Below are positions 53,301 through 64,000 of a stretch of 64,000 nucleotides of DNA, in pieces (the stretch's first letter is position 1; each line of letters opens with the position of its first letter). Origin of the DNA: Myripristis murdjan (lineage: Eukaryota; Chordata; Actinopteri; Holocentriformes; Holocentridae). The stretch is from NCBI RefSeq assembly GCF_902150065.1, contig NC_043995.1, positions 26,048,001-26,112,000 of the forward strand. The letters are read 5' to 3'. The translations under genes were made by a program, and so were the position numbers. The notes under the pieces are model-generated. The model saw nothing but the letters and a program-made list of their open reading frames with translations. It was not told where the DNA came from and ran no database searches.

Positions 53301-55594
53301 AAGATAATTACTGCCACAGCAGGTGACAGATTTGTAATGACTGTTTTGGAGATTTTTATCTTTTTAATTGCAGTTGAAGGATCACAAATTCCTTGGGGGG
53401 TTGAAACAATAGACTTGGTTTCACAAGTCATCTTGAAATGAAATAGCGGGGGAAACACAGGTGTTACTAAAAATATTGCTTATGGTTTTGCCCCTTAAAG
53501 TGTCAGCAGAGCCTTTCAAATGAACCAGCATGAACACCACCTGGCCCCGAGGCTCTGACCTTAACTGAACCTTAATTAATGTCATTACCAACACCTGTGT
53601 TCGCCCTCCTAGTCATGTCAAAGCGGCTGCTCTGAAAAAGCCCTGTTCTACAATCCTTGCATCCATGAAAACCATACAAAAAACAATTTGATGCTCTCAA
53701 AAATGAGAAACAAACTGAGGGTAAACCCCAGTCTCATATTCAGCTGTTTGTAGTGTGTTTTTGACAGGTAAGAGACAAGGGAAAGTACTTTTAGAAAGAG
53801 TGCAGACAATCCATCACTCATTGCTAGGCTGGCCACTAAAATCACTAACCTCACTCAAACATGGATGAAACAACTTTTGTTTTGAAGCCCTGTTTTTTTT
53901 AATCAGGCAGTGAGAACCTAAATGGACCTCATACAAAAATGCAAGAAAATACACTTTTACACTGTAGCTCAGACCAAAGAAAAATGGTGTCTCCCTCAAA
54001 GCACTAGACAGGTAAAGTTAGCAAAAGTCAGACATTTTTGACAACAGGTAAGTAGTTTTCTGTGATTGACAGCTTACCTGGTCTGGCGTAATACAGTTCA
54101 CCCCACCAATTTTGCATGCCAAGCATTTAAAAAAAGAAGAAATATTTATACATAACTTTGACATAGTTCTGATATTAATTTGACTTTCCAGCAGAGGGGA
54201 TTGGCTGCTTGTCATATTCCACTTCCATGTTCTGTGATTGGTTGTCTGCCCTCTCCAGGCACAGCAGGAGACCCAGAAGGCGGCTCTGAGCTATGAGAGA
54301 GCTGTTTCCATGCACACAGCTGCCAGGGAGATGGTTTATGTGGCAGAGCAGGGGCTGATGGCTGATGGCAAGAACACCCTGGATCCCACCTGGCAGGAGA
54401 TGCTCAACCATGCCACCGCCAAGGTAAAGAGGCAGTCAGTGTCTCATTAAACAGGGGTGGTAATTTTCATGACAGCAGAAGTGGATGAAGTGGTACTTAT
54501 TTTAGCTTGTAGTTGCAGGATGGGGCTTGTTACATGGGACAATGTCTGATAGAAAGGTTAGAAAAATATTTGAAAGTCGGGTTAGTATAATTTTTGCTGA
54601 CTGGAGCCTGACATTACCTGATCTGCCCTATATGCAGGAAACCTCGTCCATATTGTACCAAATGAGAGATCAGACAAAACATTAAAACAAAACTAAACTA
54701 AAGAAAAAACAAAGAATTGCAAATATGGTTTGATTCAGGTCAGTGTAAACTTTCCAAGATTTCCCTGGAGAGCGTTTTAAGGAATAGTTCACCCCAAAAC
54801 AAAAAAATTAAGTCATTGCCTACTCACGCAGATCAGTCAAAACTGCATAGAAGTTCATAGCACCACCAAACATGAAGTGAGCATCTCCCAGACTGCTGAA
54901 GTTATCAGGACCATCTTTTTACAGCTCAAAAATAAAAACCAAAACATAAAATAACCATCAGATCATTTGATGAGTGTTTTTATTTGGAAACACTTGATTC
55001 AAATGGCTCCAAATAGCTTGTAACTATCTTGTACATTTTATTCAGTGTCACAAAGTACAGCAGTAAACAGCGGGATGTGGATACAAATCTGAGGGACAGT
55101 TAGTGTTTCTATGGAGCTGTGAAACGGTGGCCTGTTAACTTCAGTAGTTTGGGAGAAAGGTGACTCTGTTTGATGGTCCTACAAACTTCAATGGAGTTTT
55201 GTCTGATTGATACCGACTGAATTTCTACTCTCGGGTGAACGACACTTCTTAAATGGTTGAGCAGCACTACTAAAATGATTAGATTAACGGATTAGTCACC
55301 AGACAGAAAATAAATTAAATGGAGTTTTGAGTTTTTTTTTTTAAAGTAAAAGCACCAAACAGTTGCTGGTTCCAGCTTCACAAATGCTCATATTTGCTTG
55401 CTGTTCTGTTTCATAGCTTTCTAAAATGAGTGATATTTGGGATTTTGGATGTTGTAATATTGTGATATTGCATGAGTGTTGTTTAAGATGTTTGTTTTTT
55501 CACTGGATATGATAGCAAGTTGCAGACCCATTGAACAGGTCTTATGTTTACTGACCTTGACTTGATGTGTTAATACCCTGTCTGTGTCTGTCTC

Positions 55595-55633
<39 letters not shown>

Positions 55634-56612
55634 CCCAGGTGAATGAAGCTGAGGAGGAGCGTCTCCGCAGTGAGAGGGAGCACATGCGTGTCACCCATGC
55701 CTGTCAGGAGGCTGAAGCTCGGGTCCAGACGCTGCAGAAGTCCCTCAAGAGAGTCATCCTCAAGTCCAAACCTTACTTTGAGCTGAAGGCCCAGTTCAAC
55801 CACATACTGGAGGTAAAACACACACATCCAGAGTCAAGAACTCTCCGAAACCACACACACACACTCTCTTGTTAGCTCACGATCAGATTCTGCCAGGTGT
55901 TGCTGACATGACAAAATGTGCTGTGATTTATATATGACCCTGTGGATTTACTAGGGGTTAATGTACACTATTTTTGTCTGTAGGCATAAAATCAATAAAA
56001 CACAGTTTACCAAATTAAACTCTGAAACTGGCAGTAAAAGCTGCTCTGCCCTCTGTGTGCCTGCAGGAGCACAAGACCAAAGTGCTGCAGCTGGAACAGC
56101 ATGTGGCCAAAGTGAAGACCCGCTACTCCATCGCTCTGCGCAACCTAGAGCAAATCAGCGAGCAGATCCACGCTCAGAGGGGGCGGGACCAAGCCAAGGG
56201 GGGACGAGGCACCGTCTGCGGCGGGCGGAGCCCCCCGGTGGGAGCAGAGTCCGACAGCGGAATCCAGGAAGAGGGCGGAGCTTGCGGAGGCGGTGCGACA
56301 GGGAAAGACAGAGTCGACACAGCCGACGAGCTGGTGGAGAAATACAGGGAGAGGGAGAATGAGAAAGAGAGGGAGCGGGCGGGGTCGGATTCCCTCTCTG
56401 TCTTCAGCCTGCAAACCATCGCTTCCGACTTGGAGAAATGCGACTCCATCGAACACCTTGGGGACTTCAGTGATGTGGGGAGCGTAACTGGGGATGAGGG
56501 GGAGAAAGAGAGAGGCGGAGTGATGGATAAAAGAGACAGGCCGATGGAAGCGACCGCCAAAGAGCGGCAACAGCAGTTCCACAAGCAGCATCACCGAAGC
56601 TTCAGTTTGTGA
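50366..56612 (+). CDS. sh3bp5l: SH3-domain-binding protein 5-like (Rab11 GEF family)
   Basis: Six coding exons, 50366-50623, 52094-52156, 52633-52761, 54259-54423, 55639-55812 and 56067-56612, all in phase 0, encode 444 aa (human SH3BP5L 393). The family acts as guanine-nucleotide exchange factors for Rab11 through a V-shaped coiled coil. Residues 1-80 are acidic, with an eight-Asp run from a GAT repeat. The coiled coil starts at ELDPRIQEELEHLNEAS and runs through SCIEKARPYYEARRLAKEAQ, PTWQEMLNHATAKVNEAEEE and ALRNLEQISEQIHA, each nearly identical to human. The C-terminal SPPVGAE, TIASDLEKCDSIEHL and terminal SFSL match SH3BP5L rather than SH3BP5. The tail is longer and richer in Gly/Glu/Arg than in human. 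The start is the first ATG of the GC-rich first exon. AATAAA signals lie at 57787-57792 and 58395-58400. Confidence 0.95.
50453..50478. repeat. Coding (GAT)n tract, poly-Asp in sh3bp5l
   Basis: About eight tandem GAT codons encode the Asp run of the acidic N-terminus. Length change by slippage would alter only the number of Asp residues. Confidence 0.85.
51083..51440 (+). mobile_element. Fish tRNA-derived SINE with LINE-like tail, near full length
   Basis: TCCTGGGTTCGATTCCCAGCC carries a perfect Pol III B box (GGTTCGATTCC). It is followed by GTGGAGTTTGCATGTTCTCC, GTGTGGGTTTCCGCC, a C run at 51223-51235, GTCCAAAGACATGCA, GTGATGGACCGGCCAGCTGTCC and GGATAAGCGG...GAAAATGAGTGAATGA. This is the very common fish element whose tail resembles a LINE 3' end. 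A-rich sequence precedes it. It lies in sh3bp5l intron 1. Confidence 0.8.
51819..51843. repeat. Poly-T run
   Basis: T tract of about 25 in sh3bp5l intron 1, not adjacent to an acceptor. Confidence 0.8.
52363..52513 (+). mobile_element. SINE family A, near full length
   Basis: GGGACGCCCAGTGGCTCACCTGG gives an A-box-like head (GTGGCTCACCTGG) and GGTTTGATTAC a degraded B box. Then come CTGCTGCATGTCACCCCC, CCTGCCTTTCCTGTC and TATCAAATAAAGCAGAAATG with an A7 tail. It is the best-preserved plus-strand copy of the family, in sh3bp5l intron 2. Confidence 0.8.
52900..53065 (+). mobile_element. SINE family B, with GAGCAAGACAC motif
   Basis: GGGTTCAAGTCTC is a B-box-like word, followed by AATGCTCTTGAGCAAGACAC and CTGATTCCTACCAG. 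The same body words occur in the fragment at 36318. A T-rich stretch follows at 53075-53115. It lies in sh3bp5l intron 3. Confidence 0.55.
55596..55631. repeat. (TG)n microsatellite next to a splice acceptor
   Basis: About 17 TG units end only seven bases before the acceptor CAG of sh3bp5l exon 5 (exon starts 55639), replacing most of the usual polypyrimidine tract. Confidence 0.85.
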
Positions 56613-58226
56613 GGCTGAAGTAATTAGAATAGTACACTGGAAAAAATGTACAATTTGAGACTGTAATTTAACGCACTGACAAAACATGAGAACGGCTAAA
56701 CTGCCCTACCACATTGGCAAAAACCAAAGTATTTGATGGTGGATTCGCTGCAAAAGTGAAAGAACTGGAGTGCAGTGGTATTACAGGTGTATGATACTCT
56801 GTAAAGAAGCACAGGTACGCTGACTGACGCTCATATTATCCTACACATTATTCTATGGCTGACATTAAACACATTAGTATTGCAAACTAGTTAAAACACT
56901 CCTGGAGTTCCCAGACCACCCATCTGAGATGAGTATATATTAATTTCCTCTCCTCCGCTAATAAGGAAACTGGGTAGAATTTGTTCCTTGAGCATGAAGG
57001 AGCTGCGAGAAAAGACAAAAATCCCAGTTTGAATGGACATTGTATTCAGAAAGGCATCATTCCTTCCTTTCCTGGGGTAACTGTTGATCTAATTTGATTG
57101 GACTGGTCAAAACAAACTCTTCATTGTTTTCCCCCGGTCATGTCGAGTCCGATCAGTGATTGCTTCAAGGTAGAGGGTGGCAGGGTCCATCCATGCGCAC
57201 CAAGATCTCCATTTTATCAAACCTTACCGAGATAAGTCTGCGGGGAAGAATGATGAAAACGATTCTCTTTCTGTGCAAAGCGAAAGCATGTCGGAATTCA
57301 CATTTCACATATTTATTTGCTGTGACATAAGTAGAGTTTTGTTAACTTGGCACGGAAGAATACGCGTTTTTTGATAATCCCTGAAACGGTTATCAGAATG
57401 GAGTGGAGCCTTAAGACACTAAAGACAGCCTGGGACTGAGTTTTTCCATACTGACAGCATGCGCGCCCAATTAGCTATTCATGTAGGCATCTCTGACATG
57501 TATTCAGGGCTCTGATGAAATACACACTGAGAACATTTATGCTAATATGATGAAGCTCGGTCATTAGGCATATGTCTTGTTTTTAAATTGCTGAATCCTG
57601 CTGTAGTGTTATCATTCAAAGCCTCTGTCAACTTGACATTATTTTGATCTTGTTTACATTTTTGAAAAGTGTAATTTAAAGGTGTAATTTCATTGACAGG
57701 AAATGCAAAAATGCATTCTCTATTGTGAACCTTTTTTTTTTTTCAACTTAATTGTAATTTGAAGTGTGCCTTTTCACAGGATACAGAATAAATTTAGCCT
57801 ACATAGTATCATACTGTATTGTGAACTGAGTAATATTAACCCATAGTTCGGTTTAGAAACATTTGAAGAATATGTGTGTGCGCCCTTTTACGAGTATTAT
57901 TTTTTAATTTTGAATCATCTCAGTCACCCAAGCACTCCTTCTGGTGAGACCGGAAGAGGTTGTTGTTTTTTTTTGTCCTTTAACCACAAATAATATTGTA
58001 CAGTACTTTGATTGTCAAAGTGTAAAATGCAAAACAATGAAGTCAAGAAATGACTTGTAAATGTATGTAATTATTACAAAGTTGGAAAATAGTGAAATGT
58101 ACAGTTACACACACACACACTGCTGATTTGAACATTTGACAGATTTGTTGTGCAGATGTTCTGAATAAGCTGTAATTTTATTTAGGCCTTTTCAATTTTA
58201 CCTCATGTATTTAAATGACACTCCTC

Positions 58227-58276
<50 letters not shown>

Positions 58277-58420
58277 CACTGCTTTGTCTTAACATTTTGT
58301 CTCTTAATGACATTAACCATTTGTGACTGTGTTATGTCACCAACTGTACTGTTAAATTTCACTGACTTGGCCATTTATGCAACATCATATAATCAATAAA
58401 ACATATAAGATAACAGACCT
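56613..58420 (+). other. 3' UTR of sh3bp5l
   Basis: Non-coding, with AATAAA at 57787-57792 and 58395-58400, either of which could end the transcript. A (CT)n repeat lies at 58230-58273. Confidence 0.5.
58230..58273. repeat. (CT)n microsatellite
   Basis: About 22 CT units in the distal 3' UTR region of sh3bp5l. Confidence 0.9.
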
Positions 58421-61400
58421 TGAGCTCGTGTGGCTGCCATATTTTCATTACCTTGCTTTTTTGTGGTTATATTCTTCTCAATCACGCAGAATCGCAAGTC
58501 TGATCGATACGAAGTGATGTTTTATGGTTTTACAGAAATAGGAAGAGGAATGGTGGGAGACACAGGGAGAGATTGTGTCTTCCTCTACCATGCTTCAATT
58601 ATTCAGCGGAGATATAAATATGAAGGAGAATGCTGATCTCAGAATAGATGGCAGGAGGGAAGAGAAGAGGAGCAGATAATGGTGGAAAAGTCACAAAGAG
58701 AGATAGAGGGAGTCAGTCGGCTTTGATTTAATAGATGACCAGTGTTGTAGAAACGACTGATTGCTGCTTCGTTGACTTAAGCTCCAGAGGGCTTTAGAAA
58801 AAGGCTTAACATTGTAGTCACTGTTAATACCAGAGCGCCATATCTGCACCTCCACCCGTGTCTAGTCTTCATGCCTTGATATAATTATTCACGGAGGGAT
58901 AAATCCTTGAGCTTATCGCAAATCCAAAGCCTCCTCTTTAAGATTTATTATCATAATTTGTTGTGGGCCTACACCTTAGCGTGCATCATCTTGGGAGGAG
59001 AGGAAAAAAAACGGATGCGTGAGAGAGGGACTGTTACGCACGGTGCGTCTCCATCATGACGTCGTGAATTAGCTCAAGATTGTAGGGGGAGAGAAAAAAA
59101 AGAGGAGGGGAGTGTGGTGAATCGGTGTTTCGTCGTTTATGGGGATGCGTTTGTATATAGTGCATGTATATTTCTATGGATATTTGTCATTTCTTACATT
59201 TGGCGTGCGTAACTGCAATACATGGCAAAAGCCCGAATAAGATAGGTTTCGATTTTGTAACATTCTGTTTATGCACGGAGCAGGTTGCACATTTATAGCC
59301 ATATCAATATAGCCATATAATTCGTTGCAAAGATGCATGTTTTTACCAAATAATCCGACACTGGGCATTCCCTGACGGGTCCCACCCGGAGGACGTACTG
59401 TTATCTTGACTGAGCGCATCGAAACTAATAGTAAGTACACATGCTACAGCTTTGCTTCAGGGGGGCTATACTGTTATTGTAGGTCGCAACATTAGATTGT
59501 TATTATTGTAAGAAAATGCTCCATTTCACATGGTAGATAATACACACCGATGCCTGTTTCGTCCTTGTTTCTGTGTGCAAAGGCCATACATTTTCTCTAG
59601 GCTGAAGCCAGTTTGTTTCGAGTTTCTCCTTGCAAGAAACCATGGCAATCCTACACAGCTGCTGCATTTACCTTTTGCTTTATAAAAGGAAGGCTGGAAA
59701 AAGCGGCTTGACATTTTTACGCTTTTGAATAACACCCGGTCCGTTCAGGCAAAACGACATGCCAAATTTGAGGTGCATCCATTTGGCTACTTTTGAGATC
59801 TTTTACGATGGGGACTGGGCGAAATGTCTTGTAAATATGGTCGGCCTTCCTCCACAGGCCGTCACGGATTCCCTTGTCAACAGCCGACCAGTAACTACCG
59901 GTAGCATACGGTTGGTGGCACCCTTACTGTGACCCTCACGTCTCAATAGTTCGTGCTTACTCATGCACAAAATACAGTATCTGAGTTATCGTGCATGTAT
60001 CACACTGGCCGTGTGGCTTGGCAGTAGCCAGTGCATGCAGCAGAGCCGGGTTGTAGGCTGTTGACGTCTGCATTAACTGCCTTTTAACACGAGGTGTGCG
60101 CTGTCTTTGATGCTGAAATGGACAAAACGCGTCCATTTCACACTCCCAGAGCAGCTTCCGGCACCGTGAGACACAAGGAAGTGGGCAGTGTCTATCCCTC
60201 AGCAACATGCAGGGTGGAGGTAATAGCGGCCGGGCTGTAAACCAATTTGAATCAACATAACACTTGACAAGCTGTTTCACCTCGCTGCAATGTTTTGGAG
60301 CGGCGTGGCGCTGTCCGCGGTGCTGAAAAGGCCCTTAATTGCGTTCAGAGCTTGCGGCTTGTTGATGGCCCGTCTCCCATGTCTGCTCTGTGCCATTACA
60401 GCCTCGGTGCTGATGGAGTTAGCTTTCTTTGTGCCGTTCAGGCTTCCTAATCCAAGCTAGACTCATTCACAGAGTTTGCTTTTATCCTGCTCTGTGTGTG
60501 GCTGCTGATATTAATCTCTCCTGCTGCTATGTCCTCCTTTCTCCCCTTTTTCTCCTGCCTGCCCACCTCCCTTCCTCTTTCCCACACACAGAAATGCACA
60601 CTGCACACATGGGTGCACGCACACATACACACACATACTCTCTTGTATTTGTGCAAGTACTTACACTCACACTATCACACACACACACACCCCCACACAC
60701 CCACACATACACACAATACACATACTCTTGGTGGTGTCTACCTCCTGCATGCTTCTTGTCAGTGAACTCTAAAAATACACTGGATAATGCTAATGAAGTA
60801 TCCAGCAGAGTTTGTCTGTCTTCCACAACCAAGCCTCGCTGCCATCTGTCTCCCTCACTGTGGTGCTCTGCTTTGTTACAAGGCCCCCACCCCCTTTTTT
60901 ACCCCCTTACCACCTTGCTGTGTGTTTATGTTTGTGCATGTGTGACAACGTCATCAGGCCACATTTATTATTCAAAGGTGCAAATGAGCAGCTATACATA
61001 CACATACTGTGTTTATCATTTGCAATTGTGTAGTTTCCTGTGTGTGTGTCAGCACTTGAGGCACTGTAGCTTACTGGAGTCAAAAGTCTTTTGACTTATC
61101 ACAGGTTAACATAGCACACCCTCTTCTCATTCACTCCCACACTGGCCGCGTGCTCATGAAATCTTTACAGTAGGCAGTCATTTTGATGTTTAAGTGACCT
61201 GTTTCTTCACTATTTCTGTCCAGCTCATGGAGTGGAGCCTATGTAGACATACTTAAATAGAGCTAGGCCGATATACCATTGTGCCTGATGCTCTTCCTTG
61301 TGGAAAATATCAGATATCAGCCAGTCATGTAATCCATTGCCAACACAATGGCGGTTCCTCACTGATACAATGGATAAAAGCAGTGTACACATTTTATTCA

Positions 61401-62082
61401 CTGATTTAATTGTTCATGTATATTTTTTATAAGTGAATTCTTGATGTAAAGGACTAGAGCCTCTCTGCCTTTGAAGGAGTGCAGCTCTTAAAGACAAGGT
61501 GCCTACTTTTAAGAGCTGCAAACCCACTGAAAATAATTTGTCTGGATTTCAGTGGAGAGTTTCAGTGTCCAAAAGTCTAATATTCTAAAATATCACAAGC
61601 TTTTCCACCCCGCTGAGGATAAAATTATGTGGAAGCACCGAGTACTTGTCATTTTTTTTGGTATGAAAATTTAAAAAAATGTAAAGATACTGGAAAAAAA
61701 TATATCTAAGTGTACTGAAGACTGATATGACATTGTTGAAATGGGTAGCCTCAGTACAAAAATATCATTATCAGCCTTCCTACTGATCCTCTTTGTGCAC
61801 AACAGCAGGTTGAACAGGAAGCTTATTTGCCAAAAAGTCGATGCATTTCTTTCCAAGTGACAGGAGTAGGCCCAGACCGGTTGTATCTGAGGACTGTGTC
61901 ATGATCGTGTGGTGTATCTCCTGTTAGACTGTGTTCTCAATAACTATTTCCTCTCTTTTCCTCTTGTTCCCTTATCTTACTTTCTCTAAACCCTACAATT
62001 TCTCTGTCATACTCGCTTCTTTTTCCAACCCCCCCCTCCCTCTCTCTCTCCATCTCTCTCTCTCTCTTTGTCTCTCTCTCAG
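58421..62082. other. sh3bp5l to gabbr1 interval, gabbr1 5' region
   Basis: No protein gene is supported. A CRE-like TGACGTCG lies at 59057-59064 in purine-rich sequence. A strong donor, GTAAGT, at 59431 could end a gabbr1 non-coding exon of unknown start. A CA-rich stretch spans 60596-60720; the 221-codon frame across it is repeat-driven and non-coding. Further right the sequence is AT-rich and unremarkable. Confidence 0.4.
62038..62081. repeat. CT-rich tract, extended polypyrimidine
   Basis: (CT)n-like sequence that also serves as the polypyrimidine tract of the gabbr1 exon starting at 62083. Confidence 0.75.
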
Positions 62083-62090
62083 ATCCAGAG

Positions 62091-62524
62091 ATGGCACGGC
62101 TATTGTTTCTGATAATTCTCTATGCTCTTCCATCTCTTGTTGTGCCCATACATAATTCATCAGCTGGAGGTAATTTGCTTCTGTTTGTGACTGGATATGC
62201 ATGGGAATGTGTGCCTCTGAGTTTTTTGTGTGTGTATGTGTGTGTGTGTGTGTCCGTGTTTATATGCATTAATGGATAGAAGTAACTCCACAGAGATTGC
62301 TAAGTGACCTAAATGGAGCGCTGTAATTTGTGCATGCAGGAAGGCATCAGCTGAAACAGATATAACGTTACTGTAATATATCTACGTTATAAGATCACAT
62401 TTCCTCTCTCATCTCTTCATCCTCCCTCCTCTTCTTCTGTTTTTTTTTTTTTTTTCCAGGCTGTGCTATCATCCGGCCTCCAAGGGATGGGGGGATCCGC
62501 TACAGAGGCCTGACACAGGAGCAG
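62091..62524 (+). CDS. gabbr1: GABA-B receptor subunit 1, isoform 1a-type N-terminus (partial, first two coding exons)
   Basis: Exons 62091-62169 (donor GTAATT) and 62460-62524 (acceptor TTTCCAG, donor GTACAG) join in phase 1 and give 48 residues. The gene continues beyond the window. Residues 1-19 (MARLLFLIILYALPSLVVP) are a signal peptide, followed by an N-glycosylation site NSS. [20 protein letters not shown] matches [20 protein letters not shown] of human GABBR1a, the opening of the first sushi (complement control) domain; the key shared block is [9 protein letters not shown]. GABA-B receptors are class C GPCRs that act as obligate heterodimers with GABBR2. The sushi domains of 1a direct it to presynaptic terminals. 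The start codon lies eight bases inside the exon after a long CT-rich acceptor (62038-62082). The rest of the window is intron. Confidence 0.9.
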
Positions 62525-62760
62525 GTACAGAGGCTGTCGTTACTGCACTGCATCTCAATCAAAGCACCCTGCCTCTGATTCTGGACACATCAAAGCAGCG
62601 CTGAGTTACAGATCATTCAGAATAGCGATGAGGATTGGAGCCACGTAGCAACTGATAATGTGATAACTGCCAGATAACGCAATAACACAGTGGACCCCCA
62701 GCAGCATGAGCAGTTGTTTCACTGCACTCTAATTTAATTCACTGGAAATGTTTGCCATGC

Positions 62761-62787
62761 CAAAAAAAAAAAAAAAAAAAAAAAAAA
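62761..62787. repeat. Poly-A run
   Basis: A tract of about 27 in a gabbr1 intron, with no recognised retroposon in front of it. Confidence 0.8.
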
Positions 62788-63097
62788 TCCTCAGTGTTTT
62801 CGTCTCACCACTTTGAATCTATTTGTCACTCTTCAAGTATGACAACTTCACAATTTAACACCAAACACAAACTAAAATATCTTTCCCTGTCAGGGTCCCT
62901 AGGGTGACGTTAACTTCAAACAGGGATCTGTCGCTTAATGAAAGTCAACTTTGAGGTCTTCAGTAGGAAAAAAAAAGGAAAACCCCTGTAATAACTTGTC
63001 AAAATGCACTACAGTGTCCCTGTGGATGGGTTGGAAATATAAAATAAAACATATCCATGTAGGGAAATTCCCATGCAGAGTAACATAACATCATGTT

Positions 63098-63143
63098 AGC
63101 CAATTTACCCTCGGGGATCAATAAAGTATTTCTGATTCTGATA
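63098..63143 (+). mobile_element. LINE 3' tail-like fragment
   Basis: TTTACCCTCGGGGATCAATAAAG followed by TATTTCTGATTCTGAT is a typical ending of a common fish LINE 3' UTR, its key part being CGGGGATCAATAAAGTA. No coding part precedes it. Confidence 0.5.
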
Positions 63144-63483
63144 TTGCTACATTAACCATTAGATACATTACATCACATCAGCTTTATGTAATGTATATAA
63201 TGGTTGTCTAATAAAAATAACCGAGAGGAAAAAGAAAGTAATGAGAGTAATGAGCCCTGAGATATCTCATTATTAGTTCATTTTATTATTTTTACATCAG
63301 TCAAAAATATGTTACATAATGTCACCACCCTTATGAGGTATTAACTGCTGGTTAATGTAATGATATGATGTCAATTCATAGGGATTTACTGAGATGGATA
63401 TGTTTTATTTCACTACATTTTAAAGCCATTTAAAGGGACATTTGATTGCATATGTAAAAGATTCAGGATCAAGAGCATCCTCA

Positions 63484-63613
63484 CCATGTACCGGTCCCAT
63501 CGCGGGTTTGAATTCGGTCCGAGACGTTTGCCGCTCGTTCCTCCTCCTCTCTCTCCCATCTGCCCATGTCTCCTTCCACTGATAACTGTCCAGTAAGGCA
63601 GATATGGCGACAA
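63484..63613 (+). mobile_element. SINE family A, decayed copy
   Basis: CGGGTTTGAATTC is a B-box-like word, followed by CTCTCTCCCATCTGCC, TGTCTCCTTCCACTG and CAGTAAGGCAGATATGGC, parallel to the C/T-rich middle and AAATAAAGCAGAAATGCC end of the other copies. The A box is degraded. Confidence 0.5.
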
Positions 63614-64000
63614 AATATTTTTAAACAAATCACACTTTGTGTTTCATAAAAGACAGACACAACCAAAATGTGAAGATTCATGCACCTGGTGTCTGAAATC
63701 AACTTTTTTTTGTTGTTGTTTTTTTGCCTCACCAGCCAAACACTGAAAACCGAAAACAAAACTAATTAATGCACGGTTTAATTTTTCATTTAAACATGTC
63801 ACCGTACCCATTTGAGATTCAATTTTGAGAGCACAATATTGAATATTAATAGAATAACACAGAATATGGAATACTGAATGCTGCTTTGAAAATAGAGTAG
63901 AAACTAAAGAATCGCGTGTTCTGTCTTTACCACTTTTACACAGCGGTGGGTTATAGCAGAATTCAGATTATAAAGCTGCAATCTGAGGTGCAGTTTATGA

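Larger units (their letters stand above)
62525..64000. other. gabbr1 intron to the window edge
   Basis: No further exon of the sushi domain was found. The stretch holds a poly-A run (62761-62787), a LINE 3' tail-like word and a SINE family A copy. Confidence 0.55.

Noticed and set aside
56145-56687. 180-codon minus-strand frame
   Set aside because: Antisense shadow of the last sh3bp5l exon.
60429-61094. 221-codon plus-strand frame with His/Thr runs
   Set aside because: It is driven by CA repeats (60596-60720) and has no exon borders or family features.

Overview
The window is vertebrate nuclear DNA, almost certainly from a ray-finned (teleost) fish. Genes are split into short exons with GT/AG borders and AT-rich introns. 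CA/GT microsatellites are frequent, and the interspersed repeats are fish-type tRNA-derived SINEs and LINE fragments. The protein matches below come from remembered family sequences compared by eye; no search was run. Exon borders come from consensus splice sites plus reading-phase continuity.

Layout. On the minus strand: a compact myomegalin (PDE4DIP)-like gene (coding 1133-10646, promoter near 11.9 kb), then ppt2, a lysosomal thioesterase (14410-18995). On the plus strand: dhx16, a spliceosomal DEAH helicase (21010-38081); a membrane-anchored RING finger gene of the RNF183/223/225 type (41275-42216); a small three-exon gene I do not recognise (44081-45032); mgat1, N-acetylglucosaminyltransferase I (47342-48906); sh3bp5l (50366-56612); and the first two coding exons of gabbr1, the GABA-B receptor subunit 1a (62091 onward, running off the right edge). 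ppt2 and dhx16 point away from each other with about 1 kb between their starts.

The genes do not form a pathway; each is an independent housekeeping or neuronal gene. What they share is location: PPT2, DHX16 and GABBR1 lie in or beside the human MHC on 6p21-22, and PDE4DIP and SH3BP5L lie on human chromosome 1q. The window therefore looks like a piece of the teleost MHC-linked block or its paralogon.

The spaces between genes and the longer introns hold decayed SINEs (five copies of one family on both strands), a minus-strand L1/Tx1-like LINE relic inside a dhx16 intron, an L2-like LINE tail upstream of mgat1, and many microsatellites. I found no rRNA, CRISPR, standalone tRNA or retrovirus-like element. 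I also see no convincing undescribed multi-gene system. The most novel items are the unrecognised small gene, the short myomegalin-like gene with a CRE palindrome at its promoter, and an intron inside the mgat1 reading frame.
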